From: Fidelibacterota bacterium TCS55
GTDB taxonomy: Bacteria > Fidelibacterota > Marinisomatia > Marinisomatales > TCS55
Length of the DNA: 64,000 nt
Assembly: GCA_001577025.1 (NCBI GenBank)
Contig: LSCF01000002.1
Location: forward strand, 1-64,000
Reading direction: 5' to 3'
Both the position numbers and the translations under genes were made by a program. Positions 63,612-64,000 of this stretch are shown here, one piece after another. The notes beneath the pieces were generated by a model. The model ran no database searches, was not told the DNA's origin, and was given only the letters and a program-made list of their open reading frames with translations. Position 1 is the first letter of the stretch. Each line of letters starts with the position of its first letter.

Positions 63612-64000
63612 TTAAAGCTGACTTAATATGGATTTTGGGAAGTGCATTGTGACAAGCATATTGGGCACATCTACAACCTCAGCGATCTTTAAATCGCCGA
63701 TCAAAGAACAAAGCATATAAGCTTCTTCTTCCGTCAAATCATAATTACTTGAGAGGTGATCTACCATATAATTTACTGCTTTTTTTGTAGCAATATCGAT
63801 GGTTTCACCAAAGCCGGTAACTGCATAGATTTCATCATTTTCATATTGGGGTTCTGGAATGGGGACCTTACCCTTCAATACCCTTACTCGATAAGTGATG
63901 GTCATGGGTGATTCTAAAGCGGTACCACAAACCTCTCCCAATCCTTGTACTGCATGTGTATCACCAATAGAAAAAAGGGCACCATCAACCAGCACAGGAA
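63612..64000 (-). CDS. Acetamidase/formamidase family protein (partial, window edge)
   Basis: The C-terminal about 128 residues of a gene that continues past the right edge; the frame runs open to 64000. DGALFSIGDTHAVQGLGEVCGTALES is the hallmark of the FmdA/AmdA family (here given in part), followed by YAVTGFGETIDIATKKAV and a helical EEEAYMLCSLIGDLKIAEVVD. The enzyme hydrolyses short amides to acid and ammonia. The 70-base gap to the convergent CBS-like gene shows nothing clear. Confidence 0.9.
   Translation of the reverse strand, partial: PVLVDGALFSIGDTHAVQGLGEVCGTALESPMTITYRVRVLKGKVPIPEPQYENDEIYAVTGFGETIDIATKKAVNYMVDHLSSNYDLTEEEAYMLCSLIGDLKIAEVVDVPNMLVTMHFPKSILSQL

Overview
The window is a compact bacterial chromosome segment of low-to-medium GC. 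Almost every gene lies on the minus strand, and neighbours are joined by stop/start overlaps of the TAATG, TGATG or ATGA type. Four traits point to the FCB group, most likely Candidatus Marinimicrobia (SAR406/Neomarinimicrobiota): a GWxTD-domain protein, a PorV/PorQ-type barrel next to a protein with a type IX secretion (T9SS) C-terminal sorting domain, a DUF6029-like outer-membrane protein, and a short Bacteroidota-style 'starch synthase' next to a lipoprotein. This placement is inference from gene content; there is no rRNA in the window.

Layout. 1-183: a truncated sugar-transferase fragment abutting an outer-membrane protein gene that carries an in-frame TAA (135-1838). 1846-3637: a TlpA thioredoxin and a CsgG/FlgO-like protein. 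3678-7027: glnS, gltX, a hairpin terminator and tRNA-Ser(GCT). 7097-11794: dprA, obgE, terminator, icd, fmdB, coaD, rsmD. 11798-14707: a PilM/GspL-like membrane protein, a single-pass membrane protein and a ComEA-like protein. 14704-17388: dnaJ, grpE, hrcA. 17446-21268: ftsX, ftsE, a Ca2+/Na+ antiporter, nadD and a BamD-like lipoprotein. 21306-29246: an envelope cluster with a DUF5683-like protein, a metallopeptidase-propeller-barrel fusion, an M6-like pseudo-peptidase with sorting domain, and a PorV-like barrel. 29407-34401: a TRAP transporter (fused DctQM, DctP, TatT) behind glyA. 34405-39835: outer-membrane lipoproteins and barrel, a GT5 N-domain protein and a CpoB-like protein. 39924-45214: the rod-shape operon mreB-mreC-mreD-mrdA-rodA. 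45309-49617: RNase HI, a Fe-S PD-(D/E)XK nuclease, the GWxTD protein and a beta-propeller protein. 49650-56714: heptose kinase, PspC, an orphan ABC ATPase, trxB-trxA, a PafA-like phosphatase, tyrS and smpB. 56811-64000: a strand-mixed region with tRNA-Leu(CAG), a GIY-YIG gene, an exported kinase-like protein, a DUF3524/QTMAN-like glycosyltransferase, a DegT aminotransferase, Hsp20, an FMN reductase, FabG, a cystathionine beta-synthase-like enzyme and a partial acetamidase.

How the genes work together. Most are core functions: tRNA charging, heat shock, division and cell shape, and redox. The accessory interest lies in the envelope genes, where PorV-like, sorting-domain, BamD-like and barrel proteins sit together, and in the right-hand region with single-gene oddities. 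I see no CRISPR array, insertion sequence, prophage or integrase. The only gene-free stretch over 300 bases (6764-7096) holds the tRNA-Ser gene and a hairpin.
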